Shown one piece after another: positions 35,271 through 45,892 of a stretch of DNA of 64,000 nucleotides (within the stretch, counting starts at the first letter, position 1; each line of letters starts with the position of its first letter). A program made the position numbers and the translations under genes. The notes under the pieces are model-generated. The model had not been told where the DNA came from, did no database searches, and worked only from the letters and a program-made list of their open reading frames with translations. Source of the stretch: Ahaetulla prasina (lineage: Eukaryota; Chordata; Lepidosauria; Squamata; Colubridae); the NCBI RefSeq assembly GCF_028640845.1, contig NC_080541.1, positions 29,096,435 to 29,160,434 of the forward strand, in the 5' to 3' direction.

Positions 35271-35515
35271 GGAGCCACAGTGGTGCAATGGTTAGAATGC
35301 AATACTGCAGCCTGCTTCTGCTTATCACCAGCTGCCAGCAGTTTGGCAGTTCTGGTCTCAGCAGCTCAAGGTTGACTCAGCCTTCCATCCTTCTGAGGTT
35401 GGTAAAATGAGGACCCAGGTTGTTGGGGGCAATATGCTGACTCTGTAAAACCACTTAGAGAGAGCTGTAAAGAACTGTGAAGTGGTATATAAGTCTAAGT
35501 GTTATTGCTATTGCT
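35271..35515 (+). mobile_element. tRNA-derived SINE with (GCTATT)n tail, near full length
   Basis: Starts GGAGCCACAGTGGTGCAATG with A box TGGTGCAATGG, a B-box-like GGCAGTTCTGGTCTCA, and ends ATAAGTCTAAGTGTTATTGC. The flanks ATCAATA and ATCAATG suggest a short target duplication. Confidence 0.85.
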
Positions 35516-35529
35516 ATCAATGGGCTATG

Positions 35530-36245
35530 ATCAAGCCAAACAATTAATAATCCAAACAATAAGGGATGTAGAGTTTCATACTGAAGTCAATAAGGTGTCC
35601 CAACATGATAGAATAAGAATAAAGGGTGCGTGGGAACCAGCAGATTATTTAACCTTCTCTAAATTGAGAATAGCATTTTTAAAGCCAGATACAATGTTCT
35701 ACCATTAGCTTTAAGGCAGTAATAATAAAATCCCCATAGCAGAATGCATTTGTCCCTGTGGAAATAAGAAAGTTGAAACTGTCTTACATATATAGTTATG
35801 GTGTAAATTTTATATGGGTATTTATATTTTGAGCCTAACCGATAAATTCCCAGGGAAATTATTAAAAAAAAAATCTGAGTTATCTTCTCCAGGTTTTAAA
35901 GTCTGCTTCATACCATAGACATATTTGGTGTTACTACAATGAAAATACAACAAAAATTGTGAAAGAATTAATTGGTTTACCAGGAAATTCTCACATTTAC
36001 CTCTAATATCACTTTTGAATAGCAGTTTTTTAATCACTAAATTATTAGGAGATATTTATAGTATAGATTTTTTTAAATTTCTAAATTTATATTACTTGGA
36101 CAGTTAATCTATTAATATAGTATTTGATGGGTAAATGTGTTTGTCTCACTCTGTTATTGTTCTTTTAAATTTGCTGGTCATATTTAAATACTTATTTACT
36201 TATTGCTAAAATGATGGCTGTTTTGCCATTATCAATTTTTTAAGA
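35530..36245 (+). mobile_element. Decayed non-LTR retrotransposon, C-terminal zinc-knuckle end
   Basis: Around 35660-35860 a broken frame reads ARYNVLPLAL, then CPCGNKKVETVLHI and WCKFY, the C-x-C...H...C cysteine-histidine end of some squamate LINE ORF2 proteins. Stops and frameshifts throughout. An AT-rich 3' UTR probably runs to about 36245. Class unknown. Confidence 0.45.
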
Positions 36246-37578
36246 TCACAGCCTTCAACAGCAATGTTAAAGTCCATCCGGACACTTTATTTTAGCTTTT
36301 GTGTCATACAGTTATGCCAGATAAAATGTAAATTAATGCCAGTGTTTAACTATTTTAAGATACTATGTTTAATGCCAAATCTTCCATGTTGCACTCTCAG
36401 AGCACTGGAAAAACCTATTAAAGGTTCTTTTCTGAAACTAGCTAGCAAGCTATTACCTCTAATCAAAGTATCATATACTTCAGGGTTTCTTGCCAATCAC
36501 ACTCCACTATTCAAGAGATTTTTACTGATTGCCTTCCTTTCTTTTTTCTGTTATCTTAATATTTTTACACTGCTGGGTCACCATTCTTGGTTACGCTGTT
36601 TGCCTGCTAATAGTTAGAGATGATCAGTTGATGTTTCCTCAATGGGGGTTAATGAAGGCAGATCTTCTGAAACTTCAATTTACCTGCAGAGGCAGAAGAT
36701 AAGGCTAGTTCTCTTCAGTGAAGAGTAAGCTAGGAAAATAGAAGTTTGCACTTTCCACTTTTGAATTCAGATCAAAGTGACCTAAGGAGAGAAGCTAAAC
36801 TTCAGGGTTGGAGATAGGTTTCTGCAAGCGTTCTGATGCATTTATATTTACAATTATTTATATTTATGTACAGTATTATCTATTTTATTTCTCCTGTTCC
36901 TGGCATCCAGCACATAAGCAGTTTAGAATGCCTTAAATACCAATTAACATCAACAAAAATATCAATTTAAAAGCAACATTAAAAAAAACCATAAAAGCGT
37001 AAGTAAGAATAAAGGCACAAAATTCCAGAGTCAAATAAATATGTTATAAAGTATGTAATTTAAAGAAGGAGTGCATTTTCTAAAAACAGGGGTTTGAGCA
37101 TATATTAAAATCATTCAATAAAGTTAAATCTATACATCAGGAAGGAGGGAATACTATGCTTTTGATAAGCTCTGTCTGAATTTTTGGTCTGATTGTAAAT
37201 TTATAAATAAAGGAATGGGGATTTTATTCTATGAAAGTATATGATATAATTAATGAATTTTATAAAGTGCTAAAACTTAATTAGTACAAATAATTCTGTT
37301 GTGAATAGTTCTGCTTTCTCTCTGATCACACTTCAATTTTCACACTAGACCAGGGGCTACCAGAACTCTGTAGCAAATATCTGGATGGCCACAAGATAGC
37401 AGCAAAGAGAATTTCTGATTTCTTTTGCTGCCATCTAATGGTCATCTACATTTTGGCAGATCTGGTTTTGTAGTTCTACTTAACCACTGATATTAAAGTT
37501 TCTCTCTCCTAAAGTGTATATACTGGACAAAGGATCAGAACTACAGAACCACTTACAGTCTTTATCATACATGTAAAG
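36246..37578. other. Unrecognised intronic sequence
   Basis: A 117-codon open frame (36264-36617) has no recognisable domain and no splice or promoter context; judged chance or repeat-derived. Confidence 0.45.
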
Positions 37579-37857
37579 CAGGGGTGTCAAACTCAAGGCC
37601 CAGGGGCTGGATCTGACCTGCGGGGAACTTGGATCCGGCCCATGGGGCCCGGGAAACAGCGAAAGACTGGCCTTCAGTGCTTCTGCCAGCAAAAACGGAG
37701 CTCAGGAGCCTGTTTTTGCTGGCAGAGTGCTCAGGCCTCCACCACAGGCGTCCCCGACACGAATGACGTCAAGCTGGCCACACCTACCCTGGCCACGCCT
37801 ACCCTGGCCTCCTCAAGGTCAAACACAACCGTGATGCAGACCTCAATGAAATTGAGT
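37579..37857. mobile_element. hAT nonautonomous element, GTGTCAAACTC family, right end lost
   Basis: Intact left end CAGGGGTGTCAAACTCAAGG. The right side stops at GAAATTGAG and runs into a T run instead of the expected GACACCCCTG, so there is no duplication. GC-rich, with a short direct repeat CACGCCTACCCTGGCC. Confidence 0.8.
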
Positions 37858-38880
37858 TTTTTTTCCTTATAGCAATGCAGATTCTCTACAGGAATCCTCT
37901 ATATTGGAAACCTTTGTAAGGGGCGGATACCACTCTTATTCCAGCTGCAGTAGTTAATTATTTGTTTCCAGATACAATTCAAACTCCTGGGTATGACTTC
38001 AAAGTTTTTGGCATCTGAAATCTAGCTATATACCTAAAACAGCTGTATACCTGAAAACAGGCAGCAGTCAGGTGTAACATAAAGGCTTGGCTTTTCCCAA
38101 TAGTGGTTTTATTTTAATGAATTTTTGAATTGATGCTTATCTTTTTGGAATGGTTTTTAAAACTTCTATTTGTATATACTGTAGTTTATCAGCTTGAATG
38201 AATTAGGATTGATTGCAGATAAATTGTCAACTGACCCCTTGCAAAAATGCTGAAACAGATGCTATCATATACCTTCCTAATATAATTACTTGGGTATTGA
38301 ATAAAAATAGATAGAGAAACCTGTTTTACGCACCAGATTGTCTCTGACTAATATAGCATATGATCTACTTCCATTTTGCGATGTTGTTTTCCTGATAAGA
38401 GGCTGCCTTTGATTTTGTTGTACATATTTGAATAATATAATTTAAAGTAATAAAAGTGAAATTCTGAACAGTAATTAACATCTTGAATGTACTTTTCATC
38501 TCTCATCTGTAAATAGCAATGAATATTGCCTGGAAATCTTTCTAATTTGTTGTTTACATTTATTTTATGATTTTAAAAAATGCCAAAATAAACCATCCTT
38601 CTTGGTTAAAGATCTAAAAGAAATTATGTCCTGCCAAAATAGATGATCTGTTACTTCTGTCCCATACTTGGCAATACATGATACTAGATCTTCCAGATAA
38701 ATAAATAAATAAATTAACACAAAGAAAAGGCTGAAAGAGAAACCTGGACATATTCCAGTTGCTCTCGGAACTGCAGATATAGATAGGCTCCTAGCCAAGT
38801 CCTAAATACCTTGAATATCCTACAATATCTGGCTGTCCATTCTTAGATTGCTAAAATCAGTACAAGACTGAGTTACTTCC
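37858..38880. other. Unrecognised intronic sequence
   Basis: No recognised feature apart from short (AAAT)n near 38698. Confidence 0.5.
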
Positions 38881-39116
38881 TGTCAGACACAAATAACCAA
38901 GAGCATTTGTTGAGTTTGAAAGTACAGAAGAGTTTATTACTGCTACTTATACATAAGAATCTAATCAATTAGCATCAAAGCTGAAGCGGCACTAGTTAAA
39001 GGCTACCTGAATTCGGGGGGGCGGGATCTGGACTTGGCTCTCTTTTGCAATGCAATGACTCCCAACTGATGACATGTTTAATTCCACCTTCTGTCTCAGC
39101 CTGCTCTTCTCCTACA
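38881..39116 (-). mobile_element. Candidate short solo LTR (minus strand)
   Basis: On the minus strand it would run TGTAGGAGAAGAG to TGTCTGACA (TG...CA). An AATAAA signal lies at 38933-38938, about 52 bp before the 3' end. Flanks CTTCC and CTTTC match at 4 of 5. No internal region nearby. Confidence 0.4.
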
Positions 39117-39602
39117 CTTTCCTTTAAGTGTGTATTTGGGGTGGGTGGGAATTAAAAGATTCTTTGTCTAGAAGAAAAGACTTCTAAGGTGAGATGTAAC
39201 AGAGTTGCTAGAAAATTATTATAAACAGCATGGGGAAAGTTTAAAAAAATTCTCATATTACAACACAACATAGGGTCAAACATAAAAAGAAAACAAGTTT
39301 TTTTAAAATTAATTAAAGCATACAATAAAGAATGCAAAAACAACAACTGAGAAGCAGAAGGTGAAAAATAGTTGACAGTCTTATAATGTACCTATATTTA
39401 AAAATATTGAAACTGACAAGTAAGTTATTTGACCTGTAGACAAAGGTGTGCTAAAGGTATTAAAAAAGAAACACAAGGAATTTGCAGCAAGTTTCAATTA
39501 GCATCTTTAGCATCTCTTCTTGTGCAGAAAATGAAATCCAAAAGCCCTGTGAAAAAATTGACCAGGTACAGGGATACTTGAATTCTAATCTGCCAATTGA
39601 CT
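39117..39602. other. Unrecognised intronic sequence
   Basis: No recognised feature. Confidence 0.5.
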
Positions 39603-39835
39603 AACCTTCAGCCACACAGTCTCTCTCAGCCCTAAGAAGAAGGCAATGGCAAACCACATCCGAAAATGTTGCCTAGAACAGGGATCTCCAAACTTGGTCC
39701 CTTTAAGACTTGTGGATTTCAACTCCCAGAGTTCCGGACTCTGGGAGTTGAAGTCCACAAGTCTTAAAGGGACCAAGGTTGGAGACCCCTGGCCTAGAGA
39801 ACTGCATGGACTTTTTCCACTATTCAGAGACAGTG
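39603..39835 (+). mobile_element. CORE-SINE-like fragment split by a hAT MITE
   Basis: TCTCTCTCAGCCCTAAGAAG and GGCAATGGCAAACCACATCC lie before the insertion and AGAGAACTGCATGGAC after it, colinear with the SINE at 42927-43115. Confidence 0.65.
39679..39791. mobile_element. hAT palindromic MITE (113 bp) inside a SINE
   Basis: Arms CAGGGATCTCCAAACTTGGT and, reversed, CAGGGGTCTCCAACCTTGGT pair over nearly the whole length. Flanks GCCTAGAA (39671-39678) and GCCTAGAG (39792-39799) match at 7 of 8. Confidence 0.9.
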
Positions 39836-40221
39836 AAAACAAAAAGAAATCTTGCCATTTTAATTGAAAATCTGTAGTTTTATATATTGTATCCACAATA
39901 TATTTAGCAATATTTATATTACTAAAGTACATTTTATGAAACAACAACTATAATAATTGGTATTTCTTTTTGCGCACTCCTATTCGCCTTTGGTTCTTAA
40001 AACTTACTGGTGATCAATGCAGCCACTTCAAAATTAATGTTATTCTAGTTAGGTGGAATTGTTCTATCAGTCATTTCACTACTGAATTTTCTACTAGCTG
40101 CAGCTTCTGGGTCATGCTTAAAGGCAGCCCCATGTACAATACATTACAAGAGTCCATTCAAATGGTTACCCTCACCAGATCACCTTGGGGAAGTAAGGTG
40201 TACTAGCCAAAGCTGAGTGAA
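39836..40221. other. Unrecognised intronic sequence
   Basis: No recognised feature. Confidence 0.5.
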
Positions 40222-40513
40222 CAGGGGTCTCCAACCCCCAAATCGCGACTCTCTACTGGGTCATGAGCAGTTTAGAACTGAGCCACAGAAGTGGGGGATG
40301 ACTGCATGTGCACATGCTCATCCCCACTTGCATGAGCAGTCAGTGAGTGTATGTATGCATGCTCCATTTGTGGAAGCAGTGCGAGTATGTGCCCGCTGCT
40401 CATGCAAATGGAGCTGCATTCATGTGCATGTATTTGCTGGTTGCTCGCATGGAATCATTCCCTTTCCGTCCCCCTTCCCCAGTCCGCAAAGCCAGAAAGG
40501 TTGAGGAACTTTG
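40222..40513. mobile_element. hAT-like nonautonomous element (292 bp)
   Basis: Left CAGGGGTCTCCAACCCCCAA; the right end reverses to CAAAGTTCCTCAACCTTTCT. GC-richer than its surroundings, with internal GTGCACATGCTCATCCCC. No target duplication found, so the boundaries are approximate. Confidence 0.65.
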
Positions 40514-40745
40514 CTCTAGCAGCTTCCACTCCTGTTTTAAATAAGTGAACCCCATGGCACCAGTCAACTTATTAGCTAACATGCCAAGGATTGTGTGGTA
40601 AGCAGATTATTCCTATTATCTTAATACTGAATATTAATTAAAATAAACAGTTCCAATAACTGCTCAATCATTATCCTACTAAAAAAATAACTAAAAACAT
40701 CAAGATAACTTTCTGCTGATCTTCACTTATTGATCTTCTGAAATA

Positions 40746-41400
40746 CAGGTACTTCTCCAATTATAACTTCAATTGGACCCGAATTTCCAATGCATAGTGG
40801 TTATTAAGCAAGTTGTGCCAAGATCGCCAAGCAGAGGCACTCATACTTTGGTCATGTCATGAGAGCTGACTCACTTGAAAAGTCACTCATGCTGGGAGTG
40901 ATCAGCGGAAAAAGGAGAAAGGGAGGGCCACTGCAGTAGTGGCTGAACACTATGAAAGATGACACTGGGATGACTGGTAGCAGATATGAAGGAGGCGTGC
41001 GAGACAAAGGGACATGGAGAGTGCTGAGACACAGAGTGGCCAAAGATCAGACACGACAGAATGACGGTGGCCGATTTTGCTACCTTTTTTCCCACAATTG
41101 TTAAGCAAATCATTACGGCTGCTAAGTGAATCACATGGTCATTAAATGGAGCTAACTTCCCCCGTTGACCTTGCTTGTGGGAAGCAACTGGGAAGGTCAC
41201 AAATGGTGATCACATGACCCCAGCATGCTGCAACCATTATAAATAAATGTTGATTGTTGTGTGCCTGAATTTTGATCATGTGACTTTGAGGACGCTGTGA
41301 TGGTCAGTAATGCAAGGAACAGTCATAAGTCACTTTTTTCAGTGCTTGCAGTAACTTTTAACATGTGCTAAACAAGCAGTTCTAAACGGAGGACTATCTG
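40746..41400 (+). mobile_element. Tigger/pogo-like element interrupted by Bov-B
   Basis: Left end CAGGTACTTCTCCAATTATA, right end GGAGGACTATCTG. Internal AAGTGAATCACATGGTCATT and GGTGATCACATGACCCC match the copy at 44506. TA precedes the left end. A Bov-B piece splits it at about 40821-41070. Confidence 0.75.
40821..41070 (+). mobile_element. Bov-B LINE fragment, C-terminal coding end
   Basis: Reads YFGHVMRADSLEKSLMLG, then a basic GKRRKGR stretch and GGVRDKGTWRVL, the Bov-B C-terminus. Inserted in the Tigger-like element, hence younger than it. Truncated at both ends. Confidence 0.78.
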
Positions 41401-41976
41401 TTTATAATTAATTCTTGAATATTAAAATATGTTTTGATTTCAAGAGGCTGAAAGTATTGCTCCATCAAGTATATGTGGAACACTGAATGCTAGCAGCTGT
41501 TAAAGTAGCAAAGTAAGGCTGAGGTATCTGCATATTTCGTATCTTGTCCAAATATAATGCATTCGCTGATTTTATCTCTCCCGAACTTGTTCCATTATCA
41601 AGTTCAAATGGCACAAAAGATAGAGATGTACATATACTTTTTTAATCAGGTAATCTCACTGCCTTTATGTTGTCAGGGTACTTAAGCAGCTCAAAAGGCT
41701 CATCTTAGTGATAATTACACTTAGGGATGAATTTTTTAAAAAATGCACACGGCAAACTAACAAAATGAGGTTCAATGCTGAGCAGCAAACATGATAAATC
41801 AACCCCATTTGGCATCCAGCTGCATCTTTGCATGATATTGACCACTGTAGCTAGTCCAGCATTATTATCACTTCAATTGGGTAGAATGCAAACCCATATT
41901 GATTGCTTTTACTCAATCCCTGGTTTGCTTAACTGTAGTTTCTTTGAATAAATTACAATTAGTGGGGCTCCCATAA
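41401..41976. other. Unrecognised intronic sequence
   Basis: No recognised feature. Confidence 0.5.
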
Positions 41977-42291
41977 CAAGCTAAGCCAAAAATAAAGAAT
42001 CATGGTGGTTTTCAGATCACCTTGACGGATTTCAAATCACATATTAACCCAAAGCAAAATACATTTCCACTTAATATCATTATGAATCCAGAGTTCATTG
42101 ATATTTCTCAAGAGGATCTGGCATATAATGAGCTTGGAGATACATCATATAATATTTGTGATTATTTATCTGAATTAGAGTCACAGGTTCCTGTCAACAC
42201 AACAAATGAAATTAAAAAAAATACAAAGGCTAATGAAAAATCAACAACAAAGAGGAAAAAAAGCCTGGCAAATAGTAAAATCCATTGAGTC
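41977..42291 (+). other. Unidentified open frame, acidic then lysine-rich
   Basis: The frame is open from 41977 to a TGA at 42289-42291. After a possible acceptor (TGGTTTTCAG, ending at 42015) it reads on to MNPEFIDISQEDLAYNEL and an acidic middle, then a lysine-rich end (TTKRKKSLANSKIH). An AATAAA follows at 42420-42425. This could be a terminal exon, a retrocopy end or chance. The pyrimidine tract is weak, the strand is opposite to ZFPM2, and I do not recognise the protein. Confidence 0.25.
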
Positions 42292-42582
42292 TTCCTGCTG
42301 TAACTTTAACCCATTGTTTCTAAATGCCTCATTACAAAATTCAGAAGTTTAGAGCCATGAACATAGTTGACAGGGAAGGAGAAAGTTTCATTGGCACCTG
42401 ACTCAGAAAAGCTACTCAGAATAAATACATCTTTATTTCCTAACCAAGTTTTTTTAATTGTAAACTCTTTGAAGTAGGCCAAGAGATGAAATGGACTAGG
42501 TACTCGACCTCCATTGATATAAGCTATAAAATATGTTTTTATAAAAATACTTTTTAATAAAGAAAATCACTTTTTAAAATCT
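42292..42582. other. Unrecognised stretch with two AATAAA motifs
   Basis: AATAAA at 42420 and again near 42556 (TTTTTAATAAAG). Their use as poly(A) sites is unproven. Confidence 0.3.
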
Positions 42583-43115
42583 ATTTGGTGTAGCAGTTCA
42601 TCCAGTGGTGTGATCCTGCCAGTTTAACAACCGGTTCGATGATTGCGTGTGCGCACGCTCTCCACACACGTGCCTGATGCGCACTGTGCGCATGTGCAGT
42701 TTTACAAAAATTTACCTTCTGCCTCACTGCTGGGAGTAACACAGCTAAGGCGCGGCAATCCACTCTACCACGCGAATCAGCTGAGAAGATAGAGGGCAAT
42801 AAAGCGCAGGGGCGGGCTGGCCCACCTGATCATTGAAGCGAACCGGTTCATTCCCAGCTGATCGTTGGAGCTACCAGTTTGCCTGAACCAGTCCGAAACT
42901 GGTAGAATCCCACCCCTAAGTTCATCTAATAACCTGGGAACTATGAGTTCTAGTCCCGCCTTAGGAATAAAGACAGCTGGGTGACCTTGGGCCCATCACT
43001 TTCTCTCAGCCCTAGGAAGGAGCCAATGACAAACCAATTCTGAAAAGCCTTGCCAAGAAAACTGCAGCGACTTGTCCAGGCAGTCACTGGGAATCAGATG
43101 TAACTGAACAGGGAA
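42583..43115 (+). mobile_element. CORE-SINE-like tRNA SINE split by a hAT element
   Basis: The head TTTGGTGTAGCAGTTCATC (A-box-like) is at 42583-42602. The rest resumes at 42927 with a B-box-like GAGTTCTAGTCCC, then GCTGGGTGACCTTGGGCCC and GCCTTGCCAAGAAAACTGC. GTGACCTTGGGC is typical of MIR/CORE SINEs. Confidence 0.75.
42603..42918. mobile_element. hAT nonautonomous element (316 bp) in a SINE head
   Basis: Left CAGTGGTGTGATCCTGCCAG; the right end reverses to TAGGGGTGGGATTCTACCAG (first C changed to T). Exact 8-bp duplication AGTTCATC at 42595-42602 and 42919-42926. GC-rich, with a GTGTGCGCACGC palindrome. Confidence 0.9.
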
Positions 43116-43189
43116 AAAATAGATTCTTAAAAAGAGGCAGCATTTCCTCTCCCCTTCTTCTTACACCAAAAAGAATCAAGGTGCTCAGC

Positions 43190-43402
43190 ATTAGCAATAG
43201 CACTTAGACTTTTATACCGCTTCACGGTGCTTTACAACACTCTCTAAACGGTTTACAGAGTCAGAATATTGCCCCCAACAATCTGGGCCCTCATTTTACT
43301 GACCTTGGAAGGATGGAAGGCTGAGTCAACCTTGAGCCAGTGAGGATCGAACTCCTGGCATTGAGCTGAATTAGCCTGCAATACTGCATTCTAACCACAG
43401 CT
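43190..43402 (-). mobile_element. tRNA-derived SINE with (GCTATT)n tail
   Basis: Reverse complement of the family at 7444: AATAGCACTTAGACTTTTAT at its tail, AATATTGCCCCCAACAATC inside. The head is cut at TGCATTCTAACCAC. Confidence 0.85.
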
Positions 43403-43827
43403 TGATTAGCTTTCTTTCTCACACTGTCTTGTATCCCCAAGCTGCGATCATGTTTTGCTGACCATCTCTATTTATTGGAAGAAGAATACAGTAGGTTCTA
43501 TTCCAGTTTTTTTATTATTATTATTAATCATGTTCATCTGTATTGAGTATTGTGAAGCACTGAAAGTCTTTTAATTATTATAAGTCTAAATTTAATCTAT
43601 CAATAAGTGTGCATTCAATGATGCTCCCTTTCTCTCTCCTTCCCATACTCTACACTCATAGATGCTTCTACGTGCATACTCTTGGCTGCTGCAAAATCTC
43701 TGGTAAGGATCAAAGGGGGAACTGTATTCCGCACATTGGAATAAAAGCATCCCAAATATGAATGAAATATCAATGATAGGAGGAACTTTCCCCCTGTTGC
43801 TTTGTTTGAGCCTACATATAGTACTTA
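43403..43827. other. Unrecognised intronic sequence
   Basis: No recognised feature. Confidence 0.5.
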
Positions 43828-44316
43828 CTCATGTTTCTCCAAAAAGGCCAGGTCTTATTTTCTTTTGACCAACGAGAAAATGGCTAGGCCTTCTTTTTGG
43901 AGGGTTTTAATTATTGACTCACCTTGCGGTGGTGGAACTGACAACTCCGCCCAGCAGAAGCCCACTGCTGGCCCACTTCTTCTGTGGCAACCTGCCGCCA
44001 CTTGCACTAATCGCCCCAGCAGGCATCTGAATACAAAACATAGGCCTGGGTGATGCGTGTGAGTGGTGGCAAGCAACCGCAGAAGAATGCAAGGCAGGTG
44101 TCAGAGTGTGCGAGGCCTGGTAAGTAGGGCAGCTCCATACCCCAGCTCCACCCTAGCTTAGTTTTTACCTGTGTGCCTCGCCCCATCTCCTGCACCTCAG
44201 GGTGGGTGGGGTCTTAATTAGGGCTAATTTTGTGGGTGGGGCTTAATTTGATCGCATTAGGTCAAAAATGTGATAGGCTTCTTTTCAAGGTGGGTTGTCT
44301 TTTTGGAAAAACATGG
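43828..44316. mobile_element. TA-flanked DNA transposon remnant (489 bp)
   Basis: Left end CTCATGTTTCTCCAAAAAGG; the right end reverses to CCATGTTTTTCCAAAAAGAC. TA on both sides (43826-43827, 44317-44318). GC-rich interior with GGGTGGGGCTTAATT. No transposase. Superfamily uncertain. Confidence 0.6.
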
Positions 44317-44505
44317 TACTATACAACCCAGTCAACAACTAAAAAGCCATACACAATCAGGCACCATATAAATACCACACACCGAATAGCCCAAAGGACA
44401 TATTCTGCTAGAGAGAAGTTGCCCAGAGGATAGGCTCCAGTACAAATCTGAAAATTCGGAAGACTAAACCTCTGGTCCCATGGACTGGCTGAGATTGGAG
44501 TCTTA

Positions 44506-44886
44506 TAGATAGTCCTCAATTTACGCCACAATTGGGATTAGAATTTCTATTACTAAATAAGGCAGTTGGCAAGCGAGTTCTACCAGATTCCATCATTTTT
44601 GCCATGTTCGTTAAGCAAATCACTGCACTTGCTAAGTGAATCACACAGTTGTTAAATGAATCCGGCTTTCCCTGCTGACTTTATCAGATGGAAGCTGGCT
44701 AGAAAGGTTGCAAATGGATCACCACTGTAATTTCATGCTAGTTGCCAAGTTCTCAAATGTTGATCATGTGATCATAGAGATATTATGGCAGTTGTGAGCT
44801 CAAATATTGGTGGTAAATCACCTTTTTAGTGCTGTTGTAACTTCAAAAGTTCATTAAACAAATGGTCATAAGTTGAGGACTACCTG
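44506..44886 (+). mobile_element. Tigger/pogo-like nonautonomous element
   Basis: Left TAGATAGTCCTCAATTTACG, right AGTTGAGGACTACCTG, TA at 44504-44505 and 44887-44888. Internal TTAAGCAAATCACTGCAC is shared with the copy at 40746. Confidence 0.75.
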
Positions 44887-44899
44887 TATTTCATTATTA

Positions 44900-45483
44900 T
44901 CCATCCTTCCAAGGTCAGTAAAATGAGGATCCAGATTATTGGGGAAAATATGCTGACTCTGTAAACTGCTTAGAGAGGGCCGGTTCAGGTGAACTGGATG
45001 TTAATTTTAATCTGGTTCACTGAAGTGCAAGGTAGTTGCAAGGACTGGCTGACACCGCCCACCCGACCCCTCCCCTCCCAGGATTCTCCATGTGGCCCGT
45101 TTTGGATGCCAGGTAAGTGCAGGGCCCATTTTGGATGCTAGGTAAGTGCAGGGCCCGCACAGAGGCTCTGGGAGGGAGCAAAATGGGCCTATCAGAAGTA
45201 CTAGAAGTCCAGAAATGGGCCTGTTTCCGGTCTCCGGAGAGCCTCTGGAACCCAGGGGAGGTCATTTTTGCCATCCCGGAGGCTCAAAGAAAACCTCCAG
45301 AGCCTGGGGAGGGCAAAAACACACACTCCGCTATGGTGCAAAAACACACACTCCACTATGCTACACCCCATGGCCATGCCCATCCAGCAACCGGGCAGAG
45401 AACCAGTTGCTAAAATTTTTCAATCCCATCCCTGGCTGGAAAGCACTGTGAAGCAGTATATAAGTCTAAGTGCTATTGCTATT
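44900..45483 (+). mobile_element. tRNA-derived SINE, 5'-truncated, split by another element
   Basis: TCCATCCTTCCAAGGTCAG to TAGAGAGGGC (44980), then GCTGGAAAGCACTGTGAAG (45435) to GTGCTATTGCTATT. The two pieces are colinear with the family. Confidence 0.82.
44981..45434. mobile_element. hAT-like nonautonomous element inside the SINE
   Basis: Right end AATCCCATCCCTG matches the ends of other hAT copies; the left end is degraded. Inside, a 29-bp unit (TTTGGATGCYAGGTAAGTGC) occurs twice at 45101 and 45130, and GCAAAAACACACACTCC occurs twice near 45335. No target duplication. Confidence 0.6.
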
Positions 45484-45892
45484 ATTTGAGTCACTGTTGT
45501 GGATAGTTCTTTTCTACACATCTTTCCATCATTCTTAAGCCTTAATGAATATCCTCACTCCCCAACTGGAAAAAAAAATAAAAACCTGGGAGTAGGTTCC
45601 TCAAGATGTCATAGTCAAGATTTAACTGAACTAAAGGAAACCAAGATGAGCAGGAAAATGAAATTCACATATTTCTCAACTATCCCATAACAAGGAAACA
45701 CTAGAATTTCATACTATTTCTGAAAAACTTTCCCCCATAAAATCAATTTCAATTCAAGATTATTATTTCCTCAAATTTGAAACCTGTTGAAACTTACTGT
45801 GTGTGCAACAGATCAATATAATCCAATTATTAAGTTCTGCTGAGAGTCTCCTTTTACAAACCCGATATATAGACTACGAGAAAGAGACTATG
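45484..45892. other. Unrecognised intronic sequence
   Basis: No recognised feature. Confidence 0.5.

Noticed and set aside
36264..36617. 117-codon frame
   Set aside because: Adjacent to a decayed LINE and without any recognisable motif; likely chance or repeat-derived.
19474..39116. Endogenous retrovirus provirus
   Set aside because: Only two isolated LTR-like units on opposite strands; no gag, pol or env remnants between or beside them.
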